Positions 44,281-53,377 of a stretch of DNA of 64,000 nt are shown piece after piece. The notes beneath the pieces are model-generated. The model was given only the letters and a program-made list of their open reading frames with translations. It was not told where the DNA came from and did not search any database. Origin of the DNA: Verrucomicrobium sp. BvORR106 (lineage in GTDB: Bacteria; Verrucomicrobiota; Verrucomicrobiia; Verrucomicrobiales; Verrucomicrobiaceae); contig NZ_BATR01000146.1 in the NCBI RefSeq assembly GCF_000739655.1, positions 1 to 64,000 on the forward strand, in the 5' to 3' direction. Both the position numbers and the translations under genes were made by a program. The stretch's first letter is position 1. Each line of letters starts with the position of its first letter.

Positions 44281-44904
44281 TCAGACTCTCACAATCCCAC
44301 GCCGGATGGCTTCCGCAGTGGCCTGCGCGCGGTCATGCACACCGAGTTTCTCGAGGATGTGGCTTACATGGCGTTTCACCGTGTCTTCGGAGATGGCAAA
44401 CAATGCGGCGATCTGTTTGTTCGCGTGTCCTTTCGCGATCAGTTCCAGGATCTCCCGCTCACGCATGGAGATCCCGACGCACAGGCGCAGATCCGCCAGA
44501 CGTTGCGCCAGTTCAGGCGGAAGATAACTCCCACCCGCGGCCACCCGCCGCAGCGCCGTCAGCAGCTCGTCGCGAGACGCAGTTTTCTGCAGGTAGCCCG
44601 CCGCCCCGGCATCCAGCGCCATCTGCACCTCGTCATCGTGGGCAAAGGTGGAGTAAACCAGGATGCGGGCCTGTGGATCATGAGCCCGCAGTACGGCTGT
44701 GGCCTGCACGCCGGTGATCCCAGGCAGTTGCAGATCCATCAGTACCACACCAGGCCGCCGGAGCTGGTACACCTCCAGTGCGTCTTCTCCACGCTTCGCT
44801 TCGCCGACGACTTTGACGTCGCTCTCAACCTCGAGCGCCGCGGCCAGACCGCTCCGCACGACGAAATGATCATCGACAATGAGAACCGTCAGCGGAGTGG
44901 TCAT
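44281..44904 (-). CDS. NarL/FixJ-type response regulator
   Basis: 207 residues. Receiver domain with the acidic pair VLIVDDHFVVRSG, phosphoacceptor Asp in GVVLMDLQLPG, and Lys in GYLQKTASRDEL; a C-terminal LuxR helix-turn-helix (REILELIAKGHANKQIAALF, EDTVKRHVSHILEKLGVHDR). I start it at 44904 (MTTPLTVLIVDD), overlapping the kinase stop by 4 bases. Confidence 0.93.
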   Translation of the reverse strand: MTTPLTVLIVDDHFVVRSGLAAALEVESDVKVVGEAKRGEDALEVYQLRRPGVVLMDLQLPGITGVQATAVLRAHDPQARILVYSTFAHDDEVQMALDAGAAGYLQKTASRDELLTALRRVAAGGSYLPPELAQRLADLRLCVGISMREREILELIAKGHANKQIAALFAISEDTVKRHVSHILEKLGVHDRAQATAEAIRRGIVRV

Positions 44905-46997
44905 GAATGGAGCAGCAAATGTTTGGCGGTGTGCCCATGGGCAGCCGCGGCGGAGGTTTCCAGCGTCAGTTCGATCTCCAGGGTGGTGCCCTGCCCTGGT
45001 GCGGAACGCCAGAGGGCGATACCGCCGAATTTTGCGCAACGCTCCTCAATGCCAATGCAGCCGAAGTGTCCCCTTTGTCCGCCGTGCAGCGCCTCGGAGT
45101 CAAAGCCTTGTCCATCGTCCGCAATGGTCATCCGCAAGCGGCTCCCTTCCAGGCCAAGAGCGAGGCGGATGTTAGCCGCACGGGCGTGTTTCAGCGCATT
45201 GGTCACCCCCTCGCGAGCGATCATGCGCAGATGATGGACGGTGCGGGAAGGAAGCGGGGGCATGGGGGCGCGGGCTTCCAGTTTCAGAACGGGACCACAG
45301 CCCAGAGGGTGCTCATCCACGATGGCCTGCAACGCCGCCACGAGGTCCGCGTTTTCCTGGGAAGGCACGCGCAACTCCGAAACGAGGCTGCGTGTCTCCA
45401 CCTGCATCTGCGAGACCAGGCCGCGGGAGGCGCGCAGAAGATGATCGCCCCTTTCATTGACACCATGTGCCTGCACGGCCTCAAGCCGGAGCAATAGTCC
45501 GGTGAGCCCCTGCTCCAGGGTATCATGAAACTCACGCGCGATCCGCTGCCGCTCATCATGCGCGGCTTCGCGCTCGATCCGCCAGCGCAAGGCTGTCGTC
45601 TGACGCCGCACCTGACGCCGTAGCACCGTGATCCACAGCCCCGCCAGCCCCATCGCGAACAGCAGCACGCCCACCACCAGGGCCAGCCGCCGCACCGTCC
45701 ACCATGAGGGTGAGTTGAGCACCGCCACGTCATCCGCACTGCGGCAGCGCAGACTTACTGTACGTGGCACTGACTGGATGCCTGAAGGAGTCATCTTGAT
45801 GGAATCCACCTGGCAGATCCCGGTGACACGTACGCGTGTGCCGACTGGCGGCTCGTGTTCCAGCAGCGGTGCCATGACGCGAAAGGTGATGCCGCCCTCC
45901 TGCAGCACCAGCACCTGCCCCTCCTCCGCTCTGAAGCTGCCGGAGAGAGTCGCGGTCACAGCGACCAGATCGTTGTCATGCGCACCGTTCAAGAGATCGG
46001 TCAGGCTCGCCTCAATCGCTGTTGGCTCCGGCCCAGGCTCCTGCTCAATGAGGCGCGTGTTGACCAGGGATGCGCCAAAGCGCTGGATCTTGGGAAAGCC
46101 CACGGCTTCGATCCTTGTGCCCGCGCTCAAGGGCATGGGCGGATGCAGTTGCAGACCGAGCGCCGTCGCCTCATCGCGAATAAAGACCGTGCCGTCTGAA
46201 AAGGCAGCGACGACCGTGCCAGCGACGCGCACGCGATGCCCGTTTTGCCCCACCACTCTAAAGGCCAGCAGCTTGCTGGCGGAGATGGTCGGCACGTCCT
46301 GCACGGGCGGAGCAGCGTTCAGTACCTTGAGCCAGCTCCAGTCCTGCAACCACAAGATGGGCTGGAGGAGTTGCCGCCGGTGATTGATCGTCCCTGCCGC
46401 CAGCCCTTCGATGCGCACCCGGCTGTCCACCAGCAGATGCCTTTCCTTCGGTGGCGCATAGACATCCACCTCCAGCAGGTCCTGATCCATCGCCAGGTGA
46501 AGGATCGTGTGATCCCCGTCTCCGCTGGCCGTCACGGACTGCACGATGCCTTCCGCCGCCACCCGCTGGTAGTGATAGCGGCCGGAGAGCAGATCGGCGT
46601 AGGACACCGGGGCAGCAGGTGGCATCTCTCCATGCCCCAGCTTTTCAAAGGTGGCTTTTTGAATGCCCGGCAGATACATGCCCGGCGAAGTGACACCTCG
46701 AACCCCCACTTCATCCCCCACCCGCAGCGACATCACGTCTGAGCCGCGAAAGAACGTTCCCGCCGTCTTGTCCTGGACGAGCACCGATCCTCGCGGGTCC
46801 ACAAAGATCACCGTCCCCTGCAGCGCAACCGGCAGTTCCTTCTCCGCTTCCTCCGGCGACAGTGACCGCACCTCCAGAGCGGTTCTCAAAGGCGTCTCCA
46901 CGCCGAACGCCATTGCGCACACCAGACTGCTTCCCAGCACGGCCAGCCAGCTCAAGGCTGGCAGGCGGATTGCGATCATGCTGGGGCGCGGAGGCAT
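44901..46997 (-). CDS. Membrane sensor histidine kinase (HisKA_3 type)
   Basis: 698 residues. Signal/membrane segment at the N-terminus, a periplasmic region of about 400 residues with two or three OB-fold-like repeats (GTVIFVDPRGSVLVQD, GTVVAAFSDGTVFIRD, SGSFRAEEGQVLVLQEGG), a membrane helix near 437-458 (LALVVGVLLFAMGLAGLWI), the phospho-His motif ERQRIAREFHDTLEQGL, and an HATPase domain (ITNALKHARAANIR-like, DDGQGFDS). Partner of the following response regulator. It follows a DUF1501 gene by 16 bases, so it likely senses something tied to that pathway. Confidence 0.92.
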   Translation of the reverse strand: MPPRPSMIAIRLPALSWLAVLGSSLVCAMAFGVETPLRTALEVRSLSPEEAEKELPVALQGTVIFVDPRGSVLVQDKTAGTFFRGSDVMSLRVGDEVGVRGVTSPGMYLPGIQKATFEKLGHGEMPPAAPVSYADLLSGRYHYQRVAAEGIVQSVTASGDGDHTILHLAMDQDLLEVDVYAPPKERHLLVDSRVRIEGLAAGTINHRRQLLQPILWLQDWSWLKVLNAAPPVQDVPTISASKLLAFRVVGQNGHRVRVAGTVVAAFSDGTVFIRDEATALGLQLHPPMPLSAGTRIEAVGFPKIQRFGASLVNTRLIEQEPGPEPTAIEASLTDLLNGAHDNDLVAVTATLSGSFRAEEGQVLVLQEGGITFRVMAPLLEHEPPVGTRVRVTGICQVDSIKMTPSGIQSVPRTVSLRCRSADDVAVLNSPSWWTVRRLALVVGVLLFAMGLAGLWITVLRRQVRRQTTALRWRIEREAAHDERQRIAREFHDTLEQGLTGLLLRLEAVQAHGVNERGDHLLRASRGLVSQMQVETRSLVSELRVPSQENADLVAALQAIVDEHPLGCGPVLKLEARAPMPPLPSRTVHHLRMIAREGVTNALKHARAANIRLALGLEGSRLRMTIADDGQGFDSEALHGGQRGHFGCIGIEERCAKFGGIALWRSAPGQGTTLEIELTLETSAAAAHGHTAKHLLLHS

Positions 46998-47013
46998 TCA
47001 GGCACTCTACACA

Positions 47014-48309
47014 TCAACCGAACAGCGAGGCAATAGGTTTGCCTTCATCCGTGATGGGGATGGGGCGCGAACCGTCCATCAGCGCCCGATGGGGATTGAT
47101 GCCCATGGCCGCGTGAATCGTCGCGTGAAAATCCGGGATCGACACTGGATTCTCCGCGATGTTTTTCGAAAGCTCATCCGTCACGCCATAGGCGCCGCAG
47201 TGTTTCAATCCGCCCCCCGCCAGCACCATGCTGAAGGTCGTGCCCTGATGTCCACGCCCACCTCGTCCGTCGAACTCCGGAGGGCGGCCAAACTCTGTGG
47301 CCATCACGACCAGGGTCTTGTCGAGCAGCTTCTTCTCCTCCAGATCCAGGAGCAAGGCAGAGACGGCAGTGTCCAGATCACGGATGAGCGTGTGCTGATT
47401 GATCTGTCCTTCGTTGTGCGTGTCCCAGCCAGTGCCGTTGATGAAATTCAGATTTTGCGACACCTCGATGAAGCGCACCCCTGCCTGTACCAGCCGCCGC
47501 GCCAGCAGGCAGCGCTGGCCAAACTCGCCGCCGTACTGCTGCCGCAGGGTGCCGGGCTCTTCATCGAGCTTGAAGTGCCGCATGAAGCCTGGTCCCGCCA
47601 GCCGCAAGGCTTCACGTTGCGCCTCTTCGTATTCCCCGGCCATCGTGCCCTCCGGCGCTTTTTCCAGCAACGGTTTCAGCAAGGCCTGCCGCCGCGCGGT
47701 GCGATCCATGTTCACCCATTCAGGGCGCGTGAATCCCGCCGGTCCAGACTCCGTGTCCGTGAGATAGACATAGCCATGGCGCGCCCCGAGAAAGCCCGGG
47801 CCCCGGCTCACACTGGGAAATCCCATGAGCATGTAGGCAGGCACGTCCGGATCGGCCGCGCCACGTTGCTGGGCCACGATGGAACCGATGGAAGGATAGA
47901 TCACCGTGCCGCTGATCATCCGGCCGGTATGGACCAGGTTGGTGGCGAAGGCGTGCTCATCCACGACATGATGATTGACCGTACGCACCACCGTCATCCG
48001 CTCCGCCATACGCGCGAGCTGGGGGAGATGCTCGGTGAACTGCACGCCGGGCACGGAGGTATCGATCACTGCGTAATCCGAGCCCGCTACTTTTGGCGAC
48101 GCCTTGGGGTTGCCACGACGTTTGGGATCAAAGGTATCAACCTGCGCCATGCCGCCGCCCAGCCAGATAAAGATGCAGTGTTCCGCTTTGCCCACAGGCA
48201 TCGGCGCGGCCGCCTTCATCAGGCCCGGCAACAAGGGAGCGGCCGCGAACGCGGCGCTTTGCTGTAGAAAAAGGCGACGGCTGAGGTGGCGGGTTGAGGT
48301 GATATTCAT
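47014..48309 (-). CDS. DUF1501 protein
   Basis: 431 residues from ATG 48309 ([17 protein letters not shown]); the twin-arginine signal [18 protein letters not shown] predicts Tat export. Sulfatase-like segments [39 protein letters not shown] and [14 protein letters not shown]. Second DUF1501 of the window, in an operon with the PSD1 protein upstream and the two-component pair downstream. Confidence 0.9.
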   Translation of the reverse strand: MNITSTRHLSRRLFLQQSAAFAAAPLLPGLMKAAAPMPVGKAEHCIFIWLGGGMAQVDTFDPKRRGNPKASPKVAGSDYAVIDTSVPGVQFTEHLPQLARMAERMTVVRTVNHHVVDEHAFATNLVHTGRMISGTVIYPSIGSIVAQQRGAADPDVPAYMLMGFPSVSRGPGFLGARHGYVYLTDTESGPAGFTRPEWVNMDRTARRQALLKPLLEKAPEGTMAGEYEEAQREALRLAGPGFMRHFKLDEEPGTLRQQYGGEFGQRCLLARRLVQAGVRFIEVSQNLNFINGTGWDTHNEGQINQHTLIRDLDTAVSALLLDLEEKKLLDKTLVVMATEFGRPPEFDGRGGRGHQGTTFSMVLAGGGLKHCGAYGVTDELSKNIAENPVSIPDFHATIHAAMGINPHRALMDGSRPIPITDEGKPIASLFG

Positions 48310-48353
48310 GATCGAGGGGGGAAGGAGTAAAAGAGAGAGAGTGTGTGTCTGCA

Positions 48354-51300
48354 TCAAGGGGCGGTGATCCAGCCCGGCGCATTGATCAATGCCCACACCA
48401 CATCTTCCAGGCGGCCCCGCCAGTCAGCCTCCAAGCGTGAGGTAGGCGCATCGCCACGGCGGGCCAGCTCGGCGTGCTTCTCTCGCAGCACATTCGCTGC
48501 GGCATCCACGTGGTTCGACCAACTAACATATTTCTCACGCACGCGAGGTAACGGGGTTGATCTGGGAAGTTTTTCCACGGGCACAATGCGTTCCGCATAA
48601 CCTGCCGTGAGCAGAGAGACATAGAGGGTGCGCTCTTCCGCCGAAGGCTTCCGGGTGAGCAATCGCAGAAAGAGCCGCTCCACCAGCGCATCCACCGGTT
48701 GATCTTCCATCGCCAGTTGCGTGAGTGCATGATCATCACTGAGCCGCGTCAGCCAGCCCCCCACGGTGCCGTTCGAGATGATCGCAGGTTGCAACACATT
48801 GGGGGCGGTCTCCCGCTTGCTGACCGGGTCCACGCGAGCTCCACGCCAGCCAAAGATCTCCAAGACATCTGCCACCGCTTGAATGCGCGGCAGCATCAGG
48901 CTTGGGCGGTCACGCTCATTGGAAGTAGAGGCCAGCATCCAGGCGCGGCGCGGCTTGCCCAGCGCCAGTGCGAAATCAGCTCGACGGTCGCCATCAACGT
49001 CCAGGCTCATCTCCTCCAGCGCAAAGGGCTTGCCCGTGGCGGTGAACAGGGAATCAACGATCTGCTCTGCCGCCAGTCGGCGTGGCGCGGGCGAGACAAA
49101 GAGAGGCTCCTGGCCGGCCAGCATGGGATCCACCTGCCGCTGGTAGGCATGCGAGTTCAGGATGAGACGCTGGATCGCCTTGGCGCTATAGCCAGAGCGC
49201 ACAAACTCACGCGACAACCACTCCAGCAGCTCGGGATGCGACGGTCTCCCCTTCTCCCAGTCCTCGACCGGTTCCACGATGCCGCGCCCCATGAGCTGCT
49301 GCCAGAAGCGGTTCACCACCACCTGGGCGAAGCGGGTGTTCTGCGGCGCGGTGAGCAGTGCTGCGAGCCGGTCGCGCGAATCATCCGGCTTCATCGCCAG
49401 CGAGGCCGCCGCGCTCTCGGAACTCATCTGGCCCAGCGGCCACTTGGGCTCCACCGTGCTGCCCGGTTTGAGCGTGACTTTGATGAGCGGTTCACGCCCA
49501 CTCTGATGAATCCTGTCCAGCGGCACACTGCTCGTCTCTGGCAGTTTGATCGGCTTCCTCCCCATCATCGCCGCCAGCTCGAAAAGATCCTGCTGTTTGG
49601 TCAGGTTGGCCGGGGAATCGTGGCACCGGGCACACTTCATCTCCACCCCCAGAAAGGCGCTGCTCACGATCATCGCCTTCTGCGCCATCGGCACATCATT
49701 TTGCGATGCCATGCCGAACCCCGCTGGTCCGCCAAAGAGTCGGCTGCCTTCCATGCGGATCAGTTCCGTCACGAACAGGTCCATCGGCTTGTCATCCAGC
49801 AGCGACTCGTAGATCCACCAGCGGAACGGCCCCGTGTTGTTCAGCGTAGGGTTCAGGAGATTAGGATTCTCCGCCAGCACATCCTGCCAGTAGCCCATCC
49901 AGCGGTCCGCCCAGCGAGGGTCCGCCAGCAGACGGTCGATCACCTTCGCACGCCGGTCCGGCGACGCATCCGCGGAGAAATCACGAATCTCCTCCTCACT
50001 CGGCACCAGGCCCACCGTATCGAGCGTCACGCGACGGAGAAACGTCAAATCGTCGACAAGCGGCGTCATCTTCAGTGTGGAAAAGCGCAAGTCCGGCCAG
50101 TGCGCTCCTTCGGCAATCCAGCGCTCCAGGGTTGCCAGCTCCGCACGATTGAGCGGCTCACCTTTGCCTTCCGGCGGCATGATTTCGTCCGGATCCGCTG
50201 TCGCACGGATGAACAAGGCACTCTCCGCAGGCTTGCCTGGCACGATGGCTGGGCCGTCGGATTTGCCGCCCTTCAGCGCGGCCGTCAGTGTGTCCAGTCC
50301 CAGCTTGCCTTTGGCACTGCCACCCTGATGGCAGCTGTAGCACTTGGCCTCCAAGATCGGCTGCACATCGCGGTAGTAATCCACCCCGTCAGCCGGTGTG
50401 GCGGAGCGATCCTCCGCGATCCCAGCGATGCGTGCCGCTAGGAACCGATCAATCGTATTGTGCACGGGAAACCCCGGTGGCAGATCCGGCACCGGCACCT
50501 CCGGCGTGGCGGCCAGCCACTTTGTCGCAGCATCTCGTCGTGCCTTCCAGTAGGGTGCATGCTCGTGGCGTCGCGCCGCGCGCGCCTCCGCATTCACCTT
50601 CACGAAGTGGGCACTCCGCTCCGCCTCGTACGCCGCCCAGCCCGCATCGGTGTAGGGTACCTGCCGCGAACCTGGGGACAGCAGCGACCACGTCGTCTCT
50701 CCCTCTGGACAAACCGCCGCCACCGTCTCCCCCAACTCCGGCCGGAAGGGATTGCTGGCGGAGCCACCGCCCACCACGGTCTCCAACACCACAAGGTGCT
50801 CTTCCCCATCGCCAGTGAAGGTGCCCGTCACCTCGCTGTTCCCCGGCGGCGCAAAGCGGAAATCGGGGCCAAGCTCCAGATAGCGGTCCTGATCTGTCAG
50901 GGGGGCGTAGCCTGCCCGATCGCGCTGCGGGAAAGGCGTCTTCAACACCTCCTGGCCGTCGATGAACAACCGCGCGGCACCCAGCCCGCGGAGCAGCAGC
51001 CGGTTTTTGCCCTTCGGCAGCCGCACCATCGCTGAAGCACGCAGCATAAAGGTCGCCGCGCGATCCCCGCGCACGCCGGTCGCCACATAGTGTTGCGGCA
51101 GCTCGGAGAAGCCGAATACCTCCTCGATATACGACTCCGTCGCGACGGGCGATTCCGCAGGCCACATGGGCTTCTGGGGAACGCCTTTCTCGCACAGCTC
51201 CACCAGCACTCGCCCGCCCGGCAGCTTGCTGCGATCGATCTCTGGAGCCGGTGCTGGAGCCACCACGAAGCGCGTTTTCAAGGTGGCCGCAGACAGCGCG

Positions 51301-52100
51301 GTGCGATGGATGGCCACCTCGTCCAGCCAGCCATCCAGCGTCTCCGCCGTGCCGCGCGTGTATCCGGTGCCAATGACCAGCGTATCGCCATCGTGCACCG
51401 GCCCCGCATCGGTCGCACCCCCCAGATCCCAGGCGCCCTTGATCTCCACGCCATCGATGTAGCCCCGCAGGCTGTCTTTTTTGCCAAACGTGTAAGTCAC
51501 CGCGAGGTGATGCCATCCGGTGTCGGTCTGAAAGGTCACGTTGCTCCACCAGCGGTGCCACTTGGCCGCCTGCCCATCCGCCGCGGCACTGGTGAAAATA
51601 AACCCAATCGCCGCACTCCCCTGCCCGCCTCTCAGCCGCAGTCCGTAGTTTTGGTTGTTGTCGCCAAACTCTTTGGTTCCATTGCGCCCTTTGCCCATGA
51701 GATGCACGATCTGTCCGTCGCGGATCTTGCGCACCTTCACCCACATCTCGATCGTGATGGAGTTGCCCTTTTGAAAACGCAGCTCCGGCATATCCGGCAC
51801 CACCAGCGCCGCGTCCTGCCCGGCCAGCTCCATCGCATGGTTTCCTGCCGCAAACGTCGGATACCCCGGCCCCTGCGGGCCCGGCACCTGGCGAGAGCCC
51901 TTCCCCTGCCACACGCCCAGCGCATCCCCGCCCTCGAATCTCCACTGGGCCACGGGCGATTGTGCTTCTGACTCTGCTTTTGCTTCTGCTTTTGGATCTG
52001 CGGAATGGGCGATGCTGGTGGAGAGCAGGGCCAACACCGCGCATCCCAGCCAACCTGGAACAGAGAGGAACAGCAGAGCAAATCGAGAGCGCATGGGCAT
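48354..52100 (-). CDS. Large LamG/PSCyt1/DUF1549/DUF1553 protein
   Basis: About 1248 residues (start 52100 or 52094). Signal peptide ([17 protein letters not shown]), an N-terminal concanavalin/LamG domain ([32 protein letters not shown]), an intermediate beta domain ([19 protein letters not shown]), a cytochrome-like domain with [14 protein letters not shown], then DUF1549 (second CxxCH in [14 protein letters not shown]) and DUF1553 ([17 protein letters not shown]). The LamG domain is at the N-terminus here, but at the C-terminus in the paralog at 38882. First gene of a four-gene operon; probably an exported redox protein acting on polymers, by inference. Confidence 0.9.
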   Translation of the reverse strand: MPMRSRFALLFLSVPGWLGCAVLALLSTSIAHSADPKAEAKAESEAQSPVAQWRFEGGDALGVWQGKGSRQVPGPQGPGYPTFAAGNHAMELAGQDAALVVPDMPELRFQKGNSITIEMWVKVRKIRDGQIVHLMGKGRNGTKEFGDNNQNYGLRLRGGQGSAAIGFIFTSAAADGQAAKWHRWWSNVTFQTDTGWHHLAVTYTFGKKDSLRGYIDGVEIKGAWDLGGATDAGPVHDGDTLVIGTGYTRGTAETLDGWLDEVAIHRTALSAATLKTRFVVAPAPAPEIDRSKLPGGRVLVELCEKGVPQKPMWPAESPVATESYIEEVFGFSELPQHYVATGVRGDRAATFMLRASAMVRLPKGKNRLLLRGLGAARLFIDGQEVLKTPFPQRDRAGYAPLTDQDRYLELGPDFRFAPPGNSEVTGTFTGDGEEHLVVLETVVGGGSASNPFRPELGETVAAVCPEGETTWSLLSPGSRQVPYTDAGWAAYEAERSAHFVKVNAEARAARRHEHAPYWKARRDAATKWLAATPEVPVPDLPPGFPVHNTIDRFLAARIAGIAEDRSATPADGVDYYRDVQPILEAKCYSCHQGGSAKGKLGLDTLTAALKGGKSDGPAIVPGKPAESALFIRATADPDEIMPPEGKGEPLNRAELATLERWIAEGAHWPDLRFSTLKMTPLVDDLTFLRRVTLDTVGLVPSEEEIRDFSADASPDRRAKVIDRLLADPRWADRWMGYWQDVLAENPNLLNPTLNNTGPFRWWIYESLLDDKPMDLFVTELIRMEGSRLFGGPAGFGMASQNDVPMAQKAMIVSSAFLGVEMKCARCHDSPANLTKQQDLFELAAMMGRKPIKLPETSSVPLDRIHQSGREPLIKVTLKPGSTVEPKWPLGQMSSESAAASLAMKPDDSRDRLAALLTAPQNTRFAQVVVNRFWQQLMGRGIVEPVEDWEKGRPSHPELLEWLSREFVRSGYSAKAIQRLILNSHAYQRQVDPMLAGQEPLFVSPAPRRLAAEQIVDSLFTATGKPFALEEMSLDVDGDRRADFALALGKPRRAWMLASTSNERDRPSLMLPRIQAVADVLEIFGWRGARVDPVSKRETAPNVLQPAIISNGTVGGWLTRLSDDHALTQLAMEDQPVDALVERLFLRLLTRKPSAEERTLYVSLLTAGYAERIVPVEKLPRSTPLPRVREKYVSWSNHVDAAANVLREKHAELARRGDAPTSRLEADWRGRLEDVVWALINAPGWITAP

Positions 52101-52211
52101 AGAGAGGGAAATTTCGTTGCCGATTCTATGCGTGCGGAAGGAGCACCGCACCGCAGGTGCCATCACACGATCGTGCGCGAAAAGAGCGCCGGGGTCCGTT
52201 CAGCCGCCACA

Positions 52212-52603
52212 GTAGAAGAACCGTCTCGGTTCTTGTTCCCCAAATCACCCAGCACCCCCAACAGCCGAGACAGCTCTTCTACTCTCCCAACACAGCGCCC
52301 GCCGCCAATGTAGAAGAACCGTCTCGGTTCTTGTTCCCCTAATCACCCAGCGCCCCCAAGAGCCGGGACGGCTCTTCTACTCTCCCAACGCAGCGCCCGC
52401 CGCCAAGGTAGAAGAACCGTCTCGGTTCTTGTCCCCCGCATCACCCAGCGCCCCCAAGAGCCGAGACGACTCTTCTACATTCTCAACGCAGCGCCTGCCG
52501 CCAACGTAGAACAACCGTCTCGGTTCTTGTTCCCCCCAATCACCCAGCACCCCAAGAGCCGGGACGGCTCTTCTACCATCCCAACGCCGCGCCTGCCGGG
52601 AAG
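52212..52603 (+). repeat. Tandem array of four 98-bp double-hairpin units
   Basis: Four 71-bp copies at 52212-52282, 52310-52380, 52408-52478 and 52506-52576, each followed by a conserved 27-base spacer (tctcccaacgcagcgcccgc type): the period is exactly 98 bp throughout. Each copy has two palindromes with 3-base loops (AAGAACCG-tct-CGGTTCTT and AAGAGCCG-gga-CGGCTCTT) whose arms can also pair with one another, giving two alternative folds. Not CRISPR: spacers are nearly identical. The companion module (cgcctgccgggaagctc) follows copy 4 at about 52590. The stretch 52101-52211 has no gene. Confidence 0.9.
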
Positions 52604-52842
52604 CTCAAAGGAGGCAGGGGTTCTCAGCCCCGCAGGTGAGCGGAGCGCATCCTGGCGGCTGTATACTATGACCCACTGACCGCTGCCAATCACGGCCAGT
52701 CGAAAAGATGGCTCTGGCCTGAAGGACACAGAGAGTCCAGCCAATGGGCCAATGGCCGCGAAGTGAACGGAGAACCTGGGTACGGACGACCCCGCGAGTG
52801 ACTGCATGAAGGACCGCGAGAGACATCCGCCAGTCCGGCGTT

Positions 52843-53016
52843 CCCGCCCAAGGCAACGCCGTCCAGCCCCATATCGTCGCCTTCACTACCTCCAGCCGCG
52901 ATCACCTCCGCGACCGAAAAGGCGAAAAAAGACAATGCGGCGGCATCCAAAAACCTCGCGGTGTCGTGACTGGCGAAGGATTCCAAGCCGCCTTGAAGCA
53001 AGCACATCCGGCTGAA
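52843..53016 (+). pseudogene. 3'-end relic of the helical gene at 17008
   Basis: Reads QGNAVQ, HIVAFTTSSRDHLRDR and, in a slightly shifted part, TGEGFQAALKQAHPAE, against QGNAVQSRVVAFNASGRDPLRDR and SDEGFQASLVQAHPAG in the intact protein. Small indels and lost codons make it non-coding. It starts about 240 bases after the hairpin array. Together with the 5' relic at 28946 it may represent one gene split by rearrangement, or two separate decayed copies. Confidence 0.85.
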
Positions 53017-53377
53017 TGCGATGGCTCGACCGACATCTGCCACCGGTAGCTTGTGCGGGATCAGTGATAGTATGACCCGGCTAGACTCGGGATGAAGAGG
53101 CAATCAGAATAACTCCCAAGCCATCCAGTCCCCCCCTAACTGAAAACGAGCCCCCCAAATCCCACCCAGTTCACAATAGGCAAACTTGGTCGTTCGCGCT
53201 CTCAGACATCATTCTGAAGCACACAATTTTCCCCTATGCAACCATTCGATAGGAGCCTAGTATTTCTAAACTCAGCAAGATCCGACAGCACACTTCCACC
53301 CACGTGTCAAAATCGCCTTCACGCGCCAACGCACAAATGCTCCAAGTGTCCTCACCTCCAGCGCCGCCATCAAATAA
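53017..53377. other. A/T-richer boundary region of the Argonaute island
   Basis: 361 bases without a supported gene. Base composition changes visibly from GC-rich to A/T-richer from about 53100 and stays so to about 58050. The Argonaute promoter should lie here; no clear -35/-10 pair found. Confidence 0.4.

Noticed and set aside
52212-52603. Possible CRISPR array
   Set aside because: The spacers between the repeat units are nearly identical, the repeats are 71 bp with internal palindromes, and no cas genes are present.
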